Origin: Boseongicola sp. SB0665_bin_10
GTDB taxonomy: Bacteria > Pseudomonadota > Alphaproteobacteria > Rhodobacterales > Rhodobacteraceae
NCBI GenBank assembly: GCA_009838075.1
Contig: VXSG01000081.1
Coordinates: 42,516 to 106,515 of the forward strand
DNA: 64,000 bases
Reading direction: 5' to 3'
Part shown: in pieces, positions 9,429 through 18,766 of the stretch
Layout of the letters: every line of letters starts with the position of its first letter
How positions within the stretch are numbered: the first letter of the stretch is position 1
Notes under the pieces: model-generated
The model's database searches: none
Seen by the model: the letters and a program-made list of their open reading frames with translations, nothing else
Told to the model about the DNA's origin: nothing
Made by a program: the position numbers and the translations under genes

Positions 9429-9722
9429 CTACCCGGCTGGGCCTTCTAGGACCTTGGCCTCAAGTCCGAAGCCAAGTGCCGACAGCACGCTGGTCAAGGT
9501 GCTCAGCCGGGGATCTCCCTCCTCGCTCAACGCCCTGTACAAGGCCTCGCGCGACACGCCCGATTCCCTGGACACGCCGGTCATTCCGCGAGCGCGGGCG
9601 ACCGTGCCAAGCGCGTGAGCGATGAACTTCGGATCGCCGGACTCGAACGCCTCGGAAACAAGCTCCGCCTGGGCTTCCGGAGAAGTGAGGTATTCCGCCG
9701 GAACAAACTTCGTGGTCTTCAT
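9429..9722 (-). CDS. HI1420-type antitoxin (addiction module antidote, Xre/HTH)
   Basis: This 97-residue protein is typical of the antidote family paired with HI1419/HigB-like killers. It has an N-terminal toxin-binding segment with DPKFIAHALGTVARARGM followed by an HTH (VSRESGVSREALYRALSEEG). It should neutralise the toxin encoded just upstream and repress the operon by binding the palindrome before the toxin gene. AAGGGAG precedes the ATG. Confidence 0.82.
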   Translation of the reverse strand: MKTTKFVPAEYLTSPEAQAELVSEAFESGDPKFIAHALGTVARARGMTGVSRESGVSREALYRALSEEGDPRLSTLTSVLSALGFGLEAKVLEGPAG

Positions 9723-10014
9723 CGTCAATCTCCCTTGCCAGCCTTTGGGCCATGCGAATGTCCCGCTCCTGCGTTCGCTTGTCGCCGCCGCACAGCAACA
9801 GGAACACCGTCTTGCCGCGCCGGGCAAAGTAGAGCCTGTATCCTGGCCCGTAGTGAATCCTGAATGCCCCGATCCCGCCCGGCAACGGCTTCGCGTCGCC
9901 CAGATTCCCGGCCTCAATCCGGACAATGCGCTTCGCGATCGCTTCTTGGGCCCTGCGGTCCTTGAGACCGCGAATCCACCTTTCGAAGACCGGTGTCTGA
10001 CGCAGCACAAACAT
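9460..10014 (-). CDS. HI1419-type RelE/ParE-superfamily toxin with missing stop
   Basis: The first ~97 residues match the addiction-module killer family (LKDRRAQEAIAKRI, the GPGYRLYF core and LLLCGGDKRTQERDI), which act as ribosome-associated mRNases or gyrase poisons. Relatives end near this point, but here the frame continues for about 87 more codons through the antitoxin gene in another frame, giving 184 residues with an arginine-rich tail. A TGA lies one frame away just before the antitoxin ATG. The simplest reading is a small indel that removed the stop; a sequencing error or a genuine extended toxin are alternatives. Confidence 0.72.
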   Translation of the reverse strand: MFVLRQTPVFERWIRGLKDRRAQEAIAKRIVRIEAGNLGDAKPLPGGIGAFRIHYGPGYRLYFARRGKTVFLLLCGGDKRTQERDIRMAQRLAREIDDEDHEVCSGGIPHFSGSPGGACFRGVRVRRSEVHRSRAWHGRPRSRNDRRVQGIGRVARGLVQGVERGGRSPAEHLDQRAVGTWLRT

Positions 10015-10016
10015 GC

Positions 10017-10032
10017 GTAACTTATAGGTTAC
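10017..10032 (-). promoter_or_regulatory. Palindromic operator of the toxin-antitoxin operon
   Basis: The 16-mer GTAACTTATAGGTTAC is symmetric at 14 of 16 positions and ends two bases before the toxin start codon. Its TATAA-like centre may overlap the -10 element. Antitoxins of the Xre type commonly autorepress from such sites, so this is the likely binding site of the antidote. Confidence 0.5.
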
Positions 10033-10329
10033 ACTGCCCGAGACGTCAAGGCTGTCGCCTCTGGCCGACCAGAATTTCGCAAAGCGGACGGCGGAGCAAA
10101 ACGCGATCGCGCGACGATCGGCCGCCGCGGTCAGAGTTGGCTGCCTCCGCCTCTTCGGAACGACGGCGATGGCCGGGTACAGGCCCGAGTCCGCGCTGCC
10201 GCGTTCCGTAGCGTCCCGCTCTGCGTCCTTTCGCGACCGATCGGCACTGCAGCCGCTCCTGGCGCTCCTCGGCCGGCGGCGCTGGCCATCAATTGAAACT
10301 GGATGACGCTGCTAGAATGTGGCGCGCGT

Positions 10330-10719
10330 CTAGGGCGCGGCCGCCAACGCCTCGACCTCGACCCTGAATTCGGGGCGGGTGAAGCCCGAGACAATGAGCA
10401 AGGTGGAGGACGGAAGCCGGGCCGCGTCTTTCAAGAACTCGTCCCGGGCGCGCATGTAGCCGGCCATGTGGGCGCGGTCAGTGACATAGGCCGACACATG
10501 TGCCACGTCGCGTGAAGTCATTCTGCTTTCGCGCAGGACCTGGGCGATGTTCGCAAAGCAGATCACGGCCTGGGAGTAGGCGTCTTCCGGGACGCTGTCG
10601 TCGGCGCGAATCCCCAGTTGGCCTGAGGTCCGGACTAGGCGCCAACCCGCCGGAATTTCAACGCCGTGCGCATATCGCGCAAACGGCGGTCTCAACGTCT
10701 CAGGCGTCAGCGATCTCAT
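10330..10719 (-). CDS. RidA-family (YjgF/YER057c/UK114) protein
   Basis: A 129-residue RidA-like protein; conserved features include the N-terminal RTSGQLGI, the internal DVAHVSAYVTD and the C-terminal region RPEFRVEVEALAAA containing the family's hydrolytic-site glutamate. RidA proteins hydrolyse reactive enamines and imines to keto acids plus ammonia. It is divergent from a catabolic operon that encodes an FAD oxidase able to make such imines, which suggests a shared pathway. I start it at 10719 (MRSLTPE); an ATG at 10779 is also open. Confidence 0.75.
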   Translation of the reverse strand: MRSLTPETLRPPFARYAHGVEIPAGWRLVRTSGQLGIRADDSVPEDAYSQAVICFANIAQVLRESRMTSRDVAHVSAYVTDRAHMAGYMRARDEFLKDAARLPSSTLLIVSGFTRPEFRVEVEALAAAP

Positions 10720-10850
10720 GTCACTCGGCAATTCCCGTCTCGTTTCATCCTTGTCAGCATGGAAATTATTTGCAAGCATGGGTGCACATCTCTGGCACGG
10801 ATCGAATTCAAGGGCCACGCAACACGGCATTCGCCACGGAGGGCGTGAAT
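10720..10850. promoter_or_regulatory. Divergent promoter region between RidA and the amidotransferase operon
   Basis: The gap between the two divergent start codons must hold both promoters. The stretch around 10755-10780 is AT-richer than its surroundings. GGAGGG at 10838-10843 is a strong ribosome binding site for the amidotransferase gene. No operator was identified. Confidence 0.35.
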
Positions 10851-11549
10851 ATGGGGCGGCGTGTGCTCTTGGTCCGTCATGGCCATGAACCTGCGGATGA
10901 CCGGGTGGTCACCTGGTTGACGCAAGCTGGATTCGAAATTGACAGCCGCAAGCCGTTCGCGGGCGAACGCCTCGGAGAACCCGGCGACGACCTGTGCGGC
11001 ACTGTCGTCTTCGGCGGCATCTACAATGTCTACGAGACCGACAGGCACTCGTTCCTGAACGAGGAGTACCGCTGGATCGATCGCTGCATCGAGGTGGATG
11101 TTCCGGTCCTGGGAATCTGTCAAGGTGCGCAGATGATTGCCCATCACCTGGGCGCCTGGGCAGGTGCGCGCGAGGACGGGGCTTTCGAATTCGGCTATTT
11201 CCGGGTCGATCCGACGGCCGAGGCGGCGGGATTCATGGACGCGCCGTTGTGGGTGACGCAGGCGCACTTCCACACATTCGACCTGCCGGGCGGCGCCGTG
11301 CGCCTGGCCGCAAACGACAACTACGAAAACCAGGCGTTCCGATATGGCGACAAGGTCTTCGGCCTGCAGTTTCATCCGGAAGTCACCATCGAGGGGTTTC
11401 GCCGTTGGCAGAACCAGAAATGGGACGTCTACGGCCGCCCCGGAGTTCAGCCGCCCGAAGTTCAGACCCGGCTGATGCTTGAGCACGACGCGGCGCAGGC
11501 GGAGTGGTTCCACGGTTTTCTCGACGGTCTGTTCGGGAGGCCGTCATGA
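10851..11549 (+). CDS. Class I glutamine amidotransferase-like protein
   Basis: The 232-residue protein has a GATase1 fold like GMP-synthase amidotransferase domains and PuuD-like hydrolases. The nucleophile is Cys90 in GICQGAQ, and the His/Glu pair lies in FHPEV (His175, Glu177). It could hydrolyse glutamine or a gamma-glutamyl amide to release ammonia or glutamate. GGAGGG precedes the ATG. It opens a four-gene run in which each stop overlaps the next start (ATGA), so the products probably act in one pathway. No synthetase partner is present, which favours a stand-alone hydrolase. Confidence 0.78.
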   Translation: MGRRVLLVRHGHEPADDRVVTWLTQAGFEIDSRKPFAGERLGEPGDDLCGTVVFGGIYNVYETDRHSFLNEEYRWIDRCIEVDVPVLGICQGAQMIAHHLGAWAGAREDGAFEFGYFRVDPTAEAAGFMDAPLWVTQAHFHTFDLPGGAVRLAANDNYENQAFRYGDKVFGLQFHPEVTIEGFRRWQNQKWDVYGRPGVQPPEVQTRLMLEHDAAQAEWFHGFLDGLFGRPS

Positions 11550-12337
11550 GCGTTCAGGGCTATTGGGCCGAGCAAAGCGCGCCCGTGTTCCGGACCCTGC
11601 CGGCCAACCTCGTTGCGGTTCTTCCGGTCGGTGCCATCGAACAGCACGGACCGCATCTGCCGGTTTCGGTCGATCGGGACCTGGTGGACGCCACGGTGAC
11701 GCGTTGCCTTGCCCATCTCGCCCCTGACCAGGACGTCCTGTTCCTGCCAACGCTGGGCATCACCAAGAGTGGAGAGCATGACCGCCATCCCGGCACGCTC
11801 AGCCTGTCAGCCGACACGCTTCTTGCGACGCTGCGCGACATCGGATCCTCCGTTGCGCGTGCCGGCGTCGAGCGGCTGTTCTTTCTGAACGGGCATGGCG
11901 GCAATGTCGCGGTCCTGGACATCGCGGCGCGCGACCTGCGAATCTCGCATGACATGATCGTCGCAACCGGGTCCTGGATTGGATTTGCGGAATTCGGGGG
12001 CGTGATCGACGCAACGGCGCTGGAAGACGACATTCATGCCGGTGACACCGAAACCTCGGCGATGCTGGCGGCAAGACCGGAGTTGGTCGATGCGGACCAG
12101 GCGCGGAATTTCGTGTCCGCGACCGGCGCGTGGAAAGAGGCGAACCGCTTCATCGGCCTGACGGGGCGGGCGGTGCGCCCGGCATGGATCATCGACGACC
12201 TGAACGTCGACGGGGCCTGCGGCGACGCTTCGGGCGCCACGGCAGAAAAAGGCAGGCACCTGCTGGATACGGCGGCCCGCAACCTTGCGCTCTTTCTGGC
12301 AGAGTTCGCCCGCTTCGATCCGCGCATGCGCTCATGA
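11546..12337 (+). CDS. Creatininase-family amidohydrolase
   Basis: This 263-residue protein shows the creatininase-family metal-site motifs: the Glu and His in GAIEQHGPHLP, an Asp in SVDRDL, NGHGGN, and the Glu in GDTETSAML. The family opens cyclic amides (creatinine) or acts on formamides such as FAPy compounds and mycofactocin-type peptides. The ATG overlaps the upstream stop by four bases. The surrounding amidohydrolase and FAD oxidase point to ring opening of a nitrogen heterocycle, though the substrate is not identified. Confidence 0.82.
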   Translation: MSVQGYWAEQSAPVFRTLPANLVAVLPVGAIEQHGPHLPVSVDRDLVDATVTRCLAHLAPDQDVLFLPTLGITKSGEHDRHPGTLSLSADTLLATLRDIGSSVARAGVERLFFLNGHGGNVAVLDIAARDLRISHDMIVATGSWIGFAEFGGVIDATALEDDIHAGDTETSAMLAARPELVDADQARNFVSATGAWKEANRFIGLTGRAVRPAWIIDDLNVDGACGDASGATAEKGRHLLDTAARNLALFLAEFARFDPRMRS

Positions 12338-13581
12338 TTGCGCTGCACGCCACCGATCTCGTGCTGCCGAATGTGAGGGTTCCGGCCTCGCTGGTCGCGC
12401 GCATGGACAAGTTCGGCGGCGCGAGAGACCAGGACTGCGTGCACGGCGACCTGCTCATCCGCAACGGGCGTGCGGAACGACTGGTTCCGGCGAGACCGTC
12501 GGACGCGTTGCCACGGGTTGTCATGCCGAAACTGACCGAGTGCCATGTTCATCTCGACAAATGCTACACGATTTCCCGCATGAACGGCGTCAGGGGCGGT
12601 CTGCAGGCCGCAATTGCTGCGCAGGCCGCGGATCGTGTTCACTGGACCCGGCGCGACATTCGATCCCGCGCCATGCGAGGGCTGGAAGAGCTCATCTCCA
12701 GTGGCTGCGGAACTGTCAGAAGCCACGTGGATTGGGGTCGGGACGACAATCCAAATGCGCCGTCGCTTGCCTGGTCGGTTCTCCGCGAAATGGCCCAGGA
12801 ATGCAGTGATCGCGTGACCTTGCAATTGGCGCCATTGACCGACGTCGAACAGATCGCGGATCCTGGAGTCGCGGATGCGATTGCCAGGGAGATTGCCTCC
12901 GGTGGCGGCACATTCGGAGTCTTCGTCTTCGATCAGGCAGACCGGCGGAAAGGAATCCGGCAGGCATTCGAGGCGGCCGACAGGTATGGCCTTGCGCTGG
13001 ACTTTCACGTTGACGAAGGGCTGGACGACAGGCTCGACGGATTGGAGATCATCGCCGACCTGGCGATCGAGACCGGCTTCCAGGGGCCGGTCCTGTGCGG
13101 GCATGCCTGCAAGCTGATGAACCTCGATCCGGAATCGCTGAAGATTCTTTCCGAGAAGCTCGTGCTCTCCGGAATTGCCGTTGCGGCTCTTCCGGCGGCG
13201 AATCTCTTTCTCCAGGGACGGGCAGCCGGAACGCCCGACCGGCGCGGTGTGACACGGATCCGGGAGCTTTGTGCCGCTGGTGTCCCGGTTGCTGTCGGCA
13301 CCGACAATGTGCAGGACGCCTTTTGTCCCCTGGGTCGGCACGACCCACGCCAGTCGCTCGCACTGGCCGTTCTTGCCGCGCATCTGGACCCGCCCCTTGG
13401 CAGCCATTTCCCGATGATCACCATCAGCGCCAGGAGAGCGCTTGGTCTGGCGCCCTGCCATGTCGACGGTGCCGCGGCCGAAGACCTGATCCTTTTCGAC
13501 GCCGCAACCACGTCAGACATGCTTGCGGGGGTCTCGCCTCCCAAGGGGATTTCCGCCGCTTTCCAGGGAGAGTGCGCATGA
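12334..13581 (+). CDS. Cytosine deaminase-like metal-dependent amidohydrolase
   Basis: A 415-residue TIM-barrel amidohydrolase of the cytosine deaminase / N-isopropylammelide group. Metal and active-site motifs in order: TECHVHLDKCY, a histidine in SHVDWG, FHVDEGLDD, LCGHACKL and VGTDNVQDAF. It should hydrolytically deaminate, or cleave an amide in, a heterocycle in the cytoplasm. Start and stop both overlap neighbours by ATGA. It fits between the creatininase-type hydrolase and the FAD oxidase in a degradative pathway. Confidence 0.82.
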   Translation: MIALHATDLVLPNVRVPASLVARMDKFGGARDQDCVHGDLLIRNGRAERLVPARPSDALPRVVMPKLTECHVHLDKCYTISRMNGVRGGLQAAIAAQAADRVHWTRRDIRSRAMRGLEELISSGCGTVRSHVDWGRDDNPNAPSLAWSVLREMAQECSDRVTLQLAPLTDVEQIADPGVADAIAREIASGGGTFGVFVFDQADRRKGIRQAFEAADRYGLALDFHVDEGLDDRLDGLEIIADLAIETGFQGPVLCGHACKLMNLDPESLKILSEKLVLSGIAVAALPAANLFLQGRAAGTPDRRGVTRIRELCAAGVPVAVGTDNVQDAFCPLGRHDPRQSLALAVLAAHLDPPLGSHFPMITISARRALGLAPCHVDGAAAEDLILFDAATTSDMLAGVSPPKGISAAFQGECA

Positions 13582-14984
13582 ATTCGATTTCCGGCAAGGT
13601 ATTCATCGACTGGGACGCCTTCGCCGCCCGGCTGTCGCCGGTCGAGGTGATTGACGAACCGGCACTGGTGAAGAAGCGATCGCGCGACTTCTTCTGGTAC
13701 AGCCCGATCCTGAACGAAGCGCTCAAGGGATGCTTTGGCGACCTGGTCGCGGTTCCAAAGACCGTCGAGGAAATGAAGCATTGCCTGAAGGTGGCCCATG
13801 ACGCGGAGGTTCCGATCGTGCTGCGCGGGGGAGGCACGGGAAACTACGGGCAGTCGGTTCCGGTCGAAGGCGGATTGATCGTCGAGACGACGTCGATGAA
13901 CCGGATTCTGGCCGTCGGCGACGGATTCGTCAACACGGAAGCAGGTGCCTTGATGGCGGACATCAACCGTGCATTGAAGGCGACCGGTCAGGAAATGGCA
14001 ATGTTCCCGTCGACGCAGGACATCGCCACCATCGGCGGGTTCGTGGCCGGGGGGTCCGTCGGCATCGGATCGCTGGCGACCGGGGCGTTGCGCGAGCCCG
14101 GCAACCTGATCGAGATCAAGGCGCTTTCGGTCGAGAAGCAGCCGCAAGAACACGTCTTCCGCGGCGAGGATGTCCTGAAAGTGCACCATGCCTGGGGGCT
14201 GAATGGCGTCATCACGGAGGTGACGTTGCGTGCCGTTGCCAGCCGGGACTGGATCGCCTGCATGGCAACCTTTGACGATTACCGCAGCGCCTTCGGGGCT
14301 GGCTTTGCCGCGGCCTCTGCCAACGGCATCGCGCCGAAAATGGTGAGTGTCGTGGATGCTCGCATCGTGGAGTACTTTCCGCGCTTGAAGGGGCATTTGA
14401 GCGAAGGACGAGATCTCCTGGCCTGCTACGTTCCGGCAGAGGATGTGGATTCGGTCCGTGCCCTGATCGCGGACCAGGGCGGCCGGCTTGAATTGACGCT
14501 CGGCGATGAAGACCGGGAGGCGGCCGGCATTCCGCACGTCTTCGAGTTCTGCTTCAATCACACCACGCTGCAGGTCCTGAAATCTGACCGCTCCGCGACA
14601 TACCAGCAGGTGAACGTGCCTGACCCGTCGGACGCCGACGCCCTTGCGGACCTGCGGCAGGATCTGGGCGACGACGTGTGGACACATCATGAATTCATCC
14701 GCCTCGGCGGCAAGGTCGTGGCCGTCGATTTGCCGATCATCTGGTATTCCGGCAAGGAGCGGCTTGACGCGATCAACAGGACCTACGAGGCGCACGGCTG
14801 CTCCGTCTTCGACGCGCACACCAACGAGGTTGAACGTGGGGGAATGCACACGGCCGACTACACCCATCTGGCATGGAAGAAGCGTCTCGATCCGAAGGGT
14901 CTCCTGAACAGCGCCAAGTCCGCCGCCTGGCATCAGGTCAAGCACCTGACCGCCGATGAAATCAAGGCCAAGGCGGTGACGTGA
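13578..14984 (+). CDS. FAD-binding oxidase/dehydrogenase (PCMH/VAO type)
   Basis: This 468-residue flavoprotein has the PCMH-type FAD domain with the pyrophosphate-binding segment VLRGGGTGNYGQ (around residue 80) and FVAGGSVGIGS, followed by a substrate/cap domain. The family oxidises alcohols, hydroxy acids or amines. No signal peptide is evident, so it is probably cytoplasmic. It overlaps the deaminase gene by ATGA and lies just before the dioxygenase. If its substrate is an amine it would generate imines suited to the nearby RidA. Confidence 0.8.
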   Translation: MNSISGKVFIDWDAFAARLSPVEVIDEPALVKKRSRDFFWYSPILNEALKGCFGDLVAVPKTVEEMKHCLKVAHDAEVPIVLRGGGTGNYGQSVPVEGGLIVETTSMNRILAVGDGFVNTEAGALMADINRALKATGQEMAMFPSTQDIATIGGFVAGGSVGIGSLATGALREPGNLIEIKALSVEKQPQEHVFRGEDVLKVHHAWGLNGVITEVTLRAVASRDWIACMATFDDYRSAFGAGFAAASANGIAPKMVSVVDARIVEYFPRLKGHLSEGRDLLACYVPAEDVDSVRALIADQGGRLELTLGDEDREAAGIPHVFEFCFNHTTLQVLKSDRSATYQQVNVPDPSDADALADLRQDLGDDVWTHHEFIRLGGKVVAVDLPIIWYSGKERLDAINRTYEAHGCSVFDAHTNEVERGGMHTADYTHLAWKKRLDPKGLLNSAKSAAWHQVKHLTADEIKAKAVT

Positions 14985-14994
14985 GCATCCCGCG

Positions 14995-15879
14995 ATGTCC
15001 AACTTGAAGACGATCCCCCTCAACCGGCACTTCGGCGTGGAAGTGTCTGGATTGCCCTTGGCAGACTTCGTTCCTTCGGGACGGTTCGGGGAACTGCGCG
15101 CATTGTTCGAGGAGCATGCCGCGCTCATGTTTCGCGTGCAGGATTTCGACGACGCCGCGCATCTTGAACTGGCGCGCGCCTTTGGCCCGATAGAGGATCG
15201 CAAGGCCGACGAACGCAAGCCAGGCGATGAATTCGCGATTCCCAAGGTCACCAATGTGCAGTCCGACAGTTCCCTCGACGGCGACATGGACTTGCACAGG
15301 CTGCATCTGGAATCGAATTTCCTTTGGCATGCCGACAGCACCTTCATGCCGACGCCGGCATTGACCAACATTCTCACGGCGCGCGTGGTGACCACGGTGG
15401 GCGGCGAGACCGAGCTCGCCTCGACCCGGGCCGCCTGGGTGGCAATGCCCGAGGAACTGCGGACCCGAATTCGGGACCGTGGCATTTGGCACCACTATTC
15501 CGTCTCGCGGGCAAAGATCTCCCCGGAGCTGGCCGGGCATCCGATGTTCCACAAATGGCCGGCGACCCGCTGGAAGGCGATCTGGACCAATCCGGTGAAC
15601 GGTCGCGAGGCGCTTTACATTGCGTCGCACGCCTATAGGGTTGACGGGTATGACGAGGCCGAGGGCACGGAATTGCTGGACGAATTGATGGAGTTCTGCA
15701 CGCAGCCCGAATTCACGTATTCCCACCAATGGGAGGTGGGCGACGTCCTGATCTGGGATCAACGGGCGGTATTGCATCGAGGAAGGCCATGGCCCGACAA
15801 CCAGGCCAGGACCCTGTCCAGCATTTGCTGCTCGGTGACCGATGCCGACGGCGTTGCAACGATGCGCATGCCGCGGTGA
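14995..15879 (+). CDS. TauD/TfdA-family Fe(II)/2-oxoglutarate dioxygenase
   Basis: The 294-residue protein carries the facial triad of the family: WHADSTF supplies the first His and Asp, VLHRGRPW the distal His, and the downstream QARTLSS an Arg for 2-oxoglutarate. Members hydroxylate carbons next to heteroatoms (sulfonates, aryloxy acids, betaines), which often leads to spontaneous cleavage. It begins ten bases after the oxidase stop and probably supplies the entry or a trimming step of this pathway. Confidence 0.85.
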   Translation: MSNLKTIPLNRHFGVEVSGLPLADFVPSGRFGELRALFEEHAALMFRVQDFDDAAHLELARAFGPIEDRKADERKPGDEFAIPKVTNVQSDSSLDGDMDLHRLHLESNFLWHADSTFMPTPALTNILTARVVTTVGGETELASTRAAWVAMPEELRTRIRDRGIWHHYSVSRAKISPELAGHPMFHKWPATRWKAIWTNPVNGREALYIASHAYRVDGYDEAEGTELLDELMEFCTQPEFTYSHQWEVGDVLIWDQRAVLHRGRPWPDNQARTLSSICCSVTDADGVATMRMPR

Positions 15880-15972
15880 CAGGACGTGCGGCCATTTTCG
15901 GATGCCGCCAAACAGGAAGGGTCTGCTGACCATCCGCAGGCCCCTGACATGACCAGAAAGGGAGGAATTCAA

Positions 15973-17634
15973 ATGCAATACCTGACACGCACGGGAAAGC
16001 CGCTGCCAAAGGTGATTACCGATCAGGCCAGGACGGTCGGCGACGACCCGGTCAACCGCAGGGAATTCCTTGCGCTCGCCAGCACATTCGGCGCGACGGC
16101 CGCCACCGCCTACGGCATGCTGGGCCATGCTGCGCCGGCCCTCGCAGCCAGCGACGCGAAGATGGGCGGAACCGTGCGAATCCAGATGGAAGTGCGCGCG
16201 CTCAAGGACCCGCGCACCTTCGACTGGTCGCAGATCGCCAACTTCGCCCGAGGCTGGCTGGAGAACCTCGTTTCCTACGAAAATGACGGGACGTTCCTGC
16301 CGGTTCTGCTCGAAGGCTGGGACATCTCCGAAGACGCCCAGACCTATACCTTGAACATTCGCAAGGGCGTGAAATGGAACAACGGTGACGACTTCACCGC
16401 CGAGGACGTCGCGCGCAACATTGCCGGCTGGTGCGACAAGGCCGTCGAGGGCAACTCGATGGCTGGCCGATTCGCCGTGCTGATCGATCCGGACACGAAC
16501 AAGGCGATCGATGGCGCGATCGAGGTTGTTGACGCTCACACGGTGCGCCTGAACCTGCCCAGGCCAGACATCTCGCTGATTGCCGGCATGGCCGACTATC
16601 CGGCGGCTATCGTGCACGGTTCGCACGATCCCGAAAGCATGCTCGCCAATCCCGTCGGCACCGGGCCGTACCTCCCCGAAAGCCTGGAGGTTGGCGTCAA
16701 GGGCGTGCTGGTGCGCAACGAGAACCACACGTGGTGGAACGCAGGAAACGGCGCCTGGATGGACCGGATTGAGTATGTCGACTACGGAACGGATCCCTCC
16801 GCCTTCGTCGCGGCTGCCGAGGCCGACGAGATTGACATGCTCTACACGATCGAGGGCGAGTTCATAGACATCATGACGTCGTTTGACGGGTGGGTCGAGA
16901 ACGAGGTCGTGACCATGGCGACCATCGTCATTCGTCCCAACCAGCTGGCCGAAATTGACGGCATGAAGCCCTATGCCGACAAGCGCGTCCGGCAGGCGAT
17001 TTCCATGGCCGTGGACAATTCGGTTCTTCTCGAGCTCGGCTACAACAGTCGCGGGGTGCCTGCCCAGAACCACCATGTCGGACCCGCGCATCCGGAGTAT
17101 ATCGACATCGGTGATCCGAAGTTGGATCCCGCAGGTGCCTTGGCCCTGGTCCAGGAGGCGGGCATGGCGGACTTCGAGCACGAACTGGTCTCGATAGACG
17201 ATGCCTGGCGCAAGGACACGACCGACGCCGTGGCGGCGCAGCTGCGGGACGCCGGCATCAACGTCAAGCGCACCGTTCTTCCGGGCAGCACGTTCTGGAA
17301 CGATTGGGCGAAGTACCCGTTCAGCTCGACGAACTGGAACCACCGTCCGTTCGGCGTGCAGATCTGGGCGCTTGCCTATCGTTCCGGCGAGGCCTGGAAC
17401 GAATTCGGCTGGGCGAACCCGGAATTCGATGCCTTGCTGGAGCAGGCCCTTGCCACGCCGGAAGTTGAGAAGCGCCGCGCCCTGATGGCGGTGGGCGAGA
17501 AGCTCATCCAGGACGAAGGCGTTACGATCCAGCCTTACTGGCGTTCGCTGTACAACCACACCCGCGAAGGTCTGGGCGGTGGCGCTCACCATATATCGTT
17601 CGAGATTCGGCCGGCACAGCTCTACTGGACCTGA
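15973..17634 (+). CDS. Family 5 (DppA/OppA-like) ABC transporter substrate-binding protein, Tat-type signal
   Basis: This 553-residue extracytoplasmic solute-binding protein belongs to SBP family 5, which binds peptides, opines, nickel or oligosaccharides. The N-terminus has a twin-arginine motif ([10 protein letters not shown]) followed by a hydrophobic stretch ending in APALA, so it may be exported folded. The ATG at 15973 follows GGGAGG. No permease or ATPase genes accompany it, so it must use a transporter encoded elsewhere or be an orphan. A strong stem-loop follows the stop. Confidence 0.83.
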   Translation: MQYLTRTGKPLPKVITDQARTVGDDPVNRREFLALASTFGATAATAYGMLGHAAPALAASDAKMGGTVRIQMEVRALKDPRTFDWSQIANFARGWLENLVSYENDGTFLPVLLEGWDISEDAQTYTLNIRKGVKWNNGDDFTAEDVARNIAGWCDKAVEGNSMAGRFAVLIDPDTNKAIDGAIEVVDAHTVRLNLPRPDISLIAGMADYPAAIVHGSHDPESMLANPVGTGPYLPESLEVGVKGVLVRNENHTWWNAGNGAWMDRIEYVDYGTDPSAFVAAAEADEIDMLYTIEGEFIDIMTSFDGWVENEVVTMATIVIRPNQLAEIDGMKPYADKRVRQAISMAVDNSVLLELGYNSRGVPAQNHHVGPAHPEYIDIGDPKLDPAGALALVQEAGMADFEHELVSIDDAWRKDTTDAVAAQLRDAGINVKRTVLPGSTFWNDWAKYPFSSTNWNHRPFGVQIWALAYRSGEAWNEFGWANPEFDALLEQALATPEVEKRRALMAVGEKLIQDEGVTIQPYWRSLYNHTREGLGGGAHHISFEIRPAQLYWT

Positions 17635-17644
17635 GGTTCGATTT

Positions 17645-17670
17645 GGCGGGGCGGCCCTAGTCGCCCCGCC
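17645..17670 (+). promoter_or_regulatory. Stem-loop after the family 5 binding-protein gene
   Basis: A perfect 9-bp GC stem (17645-17653 with 17662-17670) encloses an 8-base loop, and no T-run follows. It lies between the binding-protein stop and the DUF2165 gene. It may protect the upstream message or attenuate read-through. Confidence 0.5.
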
Positions 17671-17696
17671 GCCGCCGATCACGTCAAGGACGGGAC

Positions 17697-18191
17697 ATGA
17701 TTTTCGAGACGACTGTCATTGCCGCCCAGGCGGCCTGCGTCTTCTTCCTGGCGGCATGGCTTACGATCGGGGTTCTGGACAACATATTTCATTCCGCGCT
17801 GAACAGCACCGTAACGGCGGAAGTTCTCGACATGACTCGCATGCGGGAAGAGTTTCCCGAGGCCTACGAGGCCGTTGCGCATCGACGAATTTCGGACGCG
17901 TCGGTTCAGAAATGGCTCTTCGCGATCATCGTGGTTTGGGAAGTCGTCGCGGCCATTGCGTTATGGTCAGGGTTTGCGGCCATGCTGATGGCTGCTCTCG
18001 GCCAGGTTGATCCGACGACTGGTCGCAGCCTTGCCATGTTGGGGGCGCTGTTGTTCACCAGCATCTGGGTCGGCTTCTTGGTGGGAGGCAACTGGTTCTG
18101 CTATTGGTTCTGTCACGAAGGTGCACAGAATACCCACTACCAGATGACGATTTGGGGGATCGCAACAATGGTCTTGCTCGTGGTGGGATGA
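17697..18191 (+). CDS. DUF2165 small integral membrane protein
   Basis: The 164-residue protein has about four membrane segments (first near residues 8-28, others around 75-97, 108-130 and 145-163). The C-terminal FCYWFCHEGAQNTHYQM region is characteristic of DUF2165, a predicted inner-membrane family of unknown function. It follows the binding-protein gene after a stem-loop and could be co-transcribed at a lower level. No catalytic motif is visible. Confidence 0.7.
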   Translation: MIFETTVIAAQAACVFFLAAWLTIGVLDNIFHSALNSTVTAEVLDMTRMREEFPEAYEAVAHRRISDASVQKWLFAIIVVWEVVAAIALWSGFAAMLMAALGQVDPTTGRSLAMLGALLFTSIWVGFLVGGNWFCYWFCHEGAQNTHYQMTIWGIATMVLLVVG

Positions 18192-18766
18192 CGGCTTGCG
18201 ATCAATGATCTTTCGGCAAACCGAATCTGGCCGGAGGCGTGACTTGTCGCCGTGGGCTCATGACCTGTCAGCCACGTGGCAATTTGGGCTGCGCTTGCCC
18301 GCTTGAACCGCGCAACCGGCAGCGTGAGGAACCGCTTGCCGCCAAGGGTCTCCAGAACCGCAGGCATCCGTGTCTGAGCGCCCTGAATCCGGACTTCGCC
18401 GCCGCGGTCGCATCCGGATCAGGCCTGCTGTACCTTGAGAACTGACTCGTCCGTCGCGTAGCGCCCGGGCAGCCTGTTCACGTCTTCCGTGTTGGTCTGC
18501 AGCAGGATCGCTTCCGGGCAGACGATGATGCCTTGCGAGGCATCCAGTGGACGGAAAACCCGTCCATTGCCATCACCTCGCCCAACATCACCCCGCCTGT
18601 CCGAAGTCCTTGGCTCCAGGTCTCGGTGGCCGGAGCTCGCCTTCGTGGACGTTGATCTTCACGCCACGGGCTCGGGCAGATCGGATGGTCGCAAAGGGCG
18701 CGCATGTATCGCACGCATGGCCTGTCGGTCTTTCGTTCCAGGTCGATGGACCATAGATTGTTCGCG
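18192..18766. other. Intergenic region without a convincing gene
   Basis: About 570 bases between the DUF2165 gene and exonuclease I. On the minus strand a stretch at roughly 18440-18590 reads as a protein-like segment (RPLDASQGIIVCPEAIL) ending in a TGA, but it has no good start and no recognised family. It could be the tail of a decayed gene. Confidence 0.4.

Noticed and set aside
13005..17682. Minus-strand open frames of about 826 and 906 codons
   Set aside because: They cross several recognised plus-strand genes (deaminase, oxidase, dioxygenase, binding protein) and have shadow-type composition.
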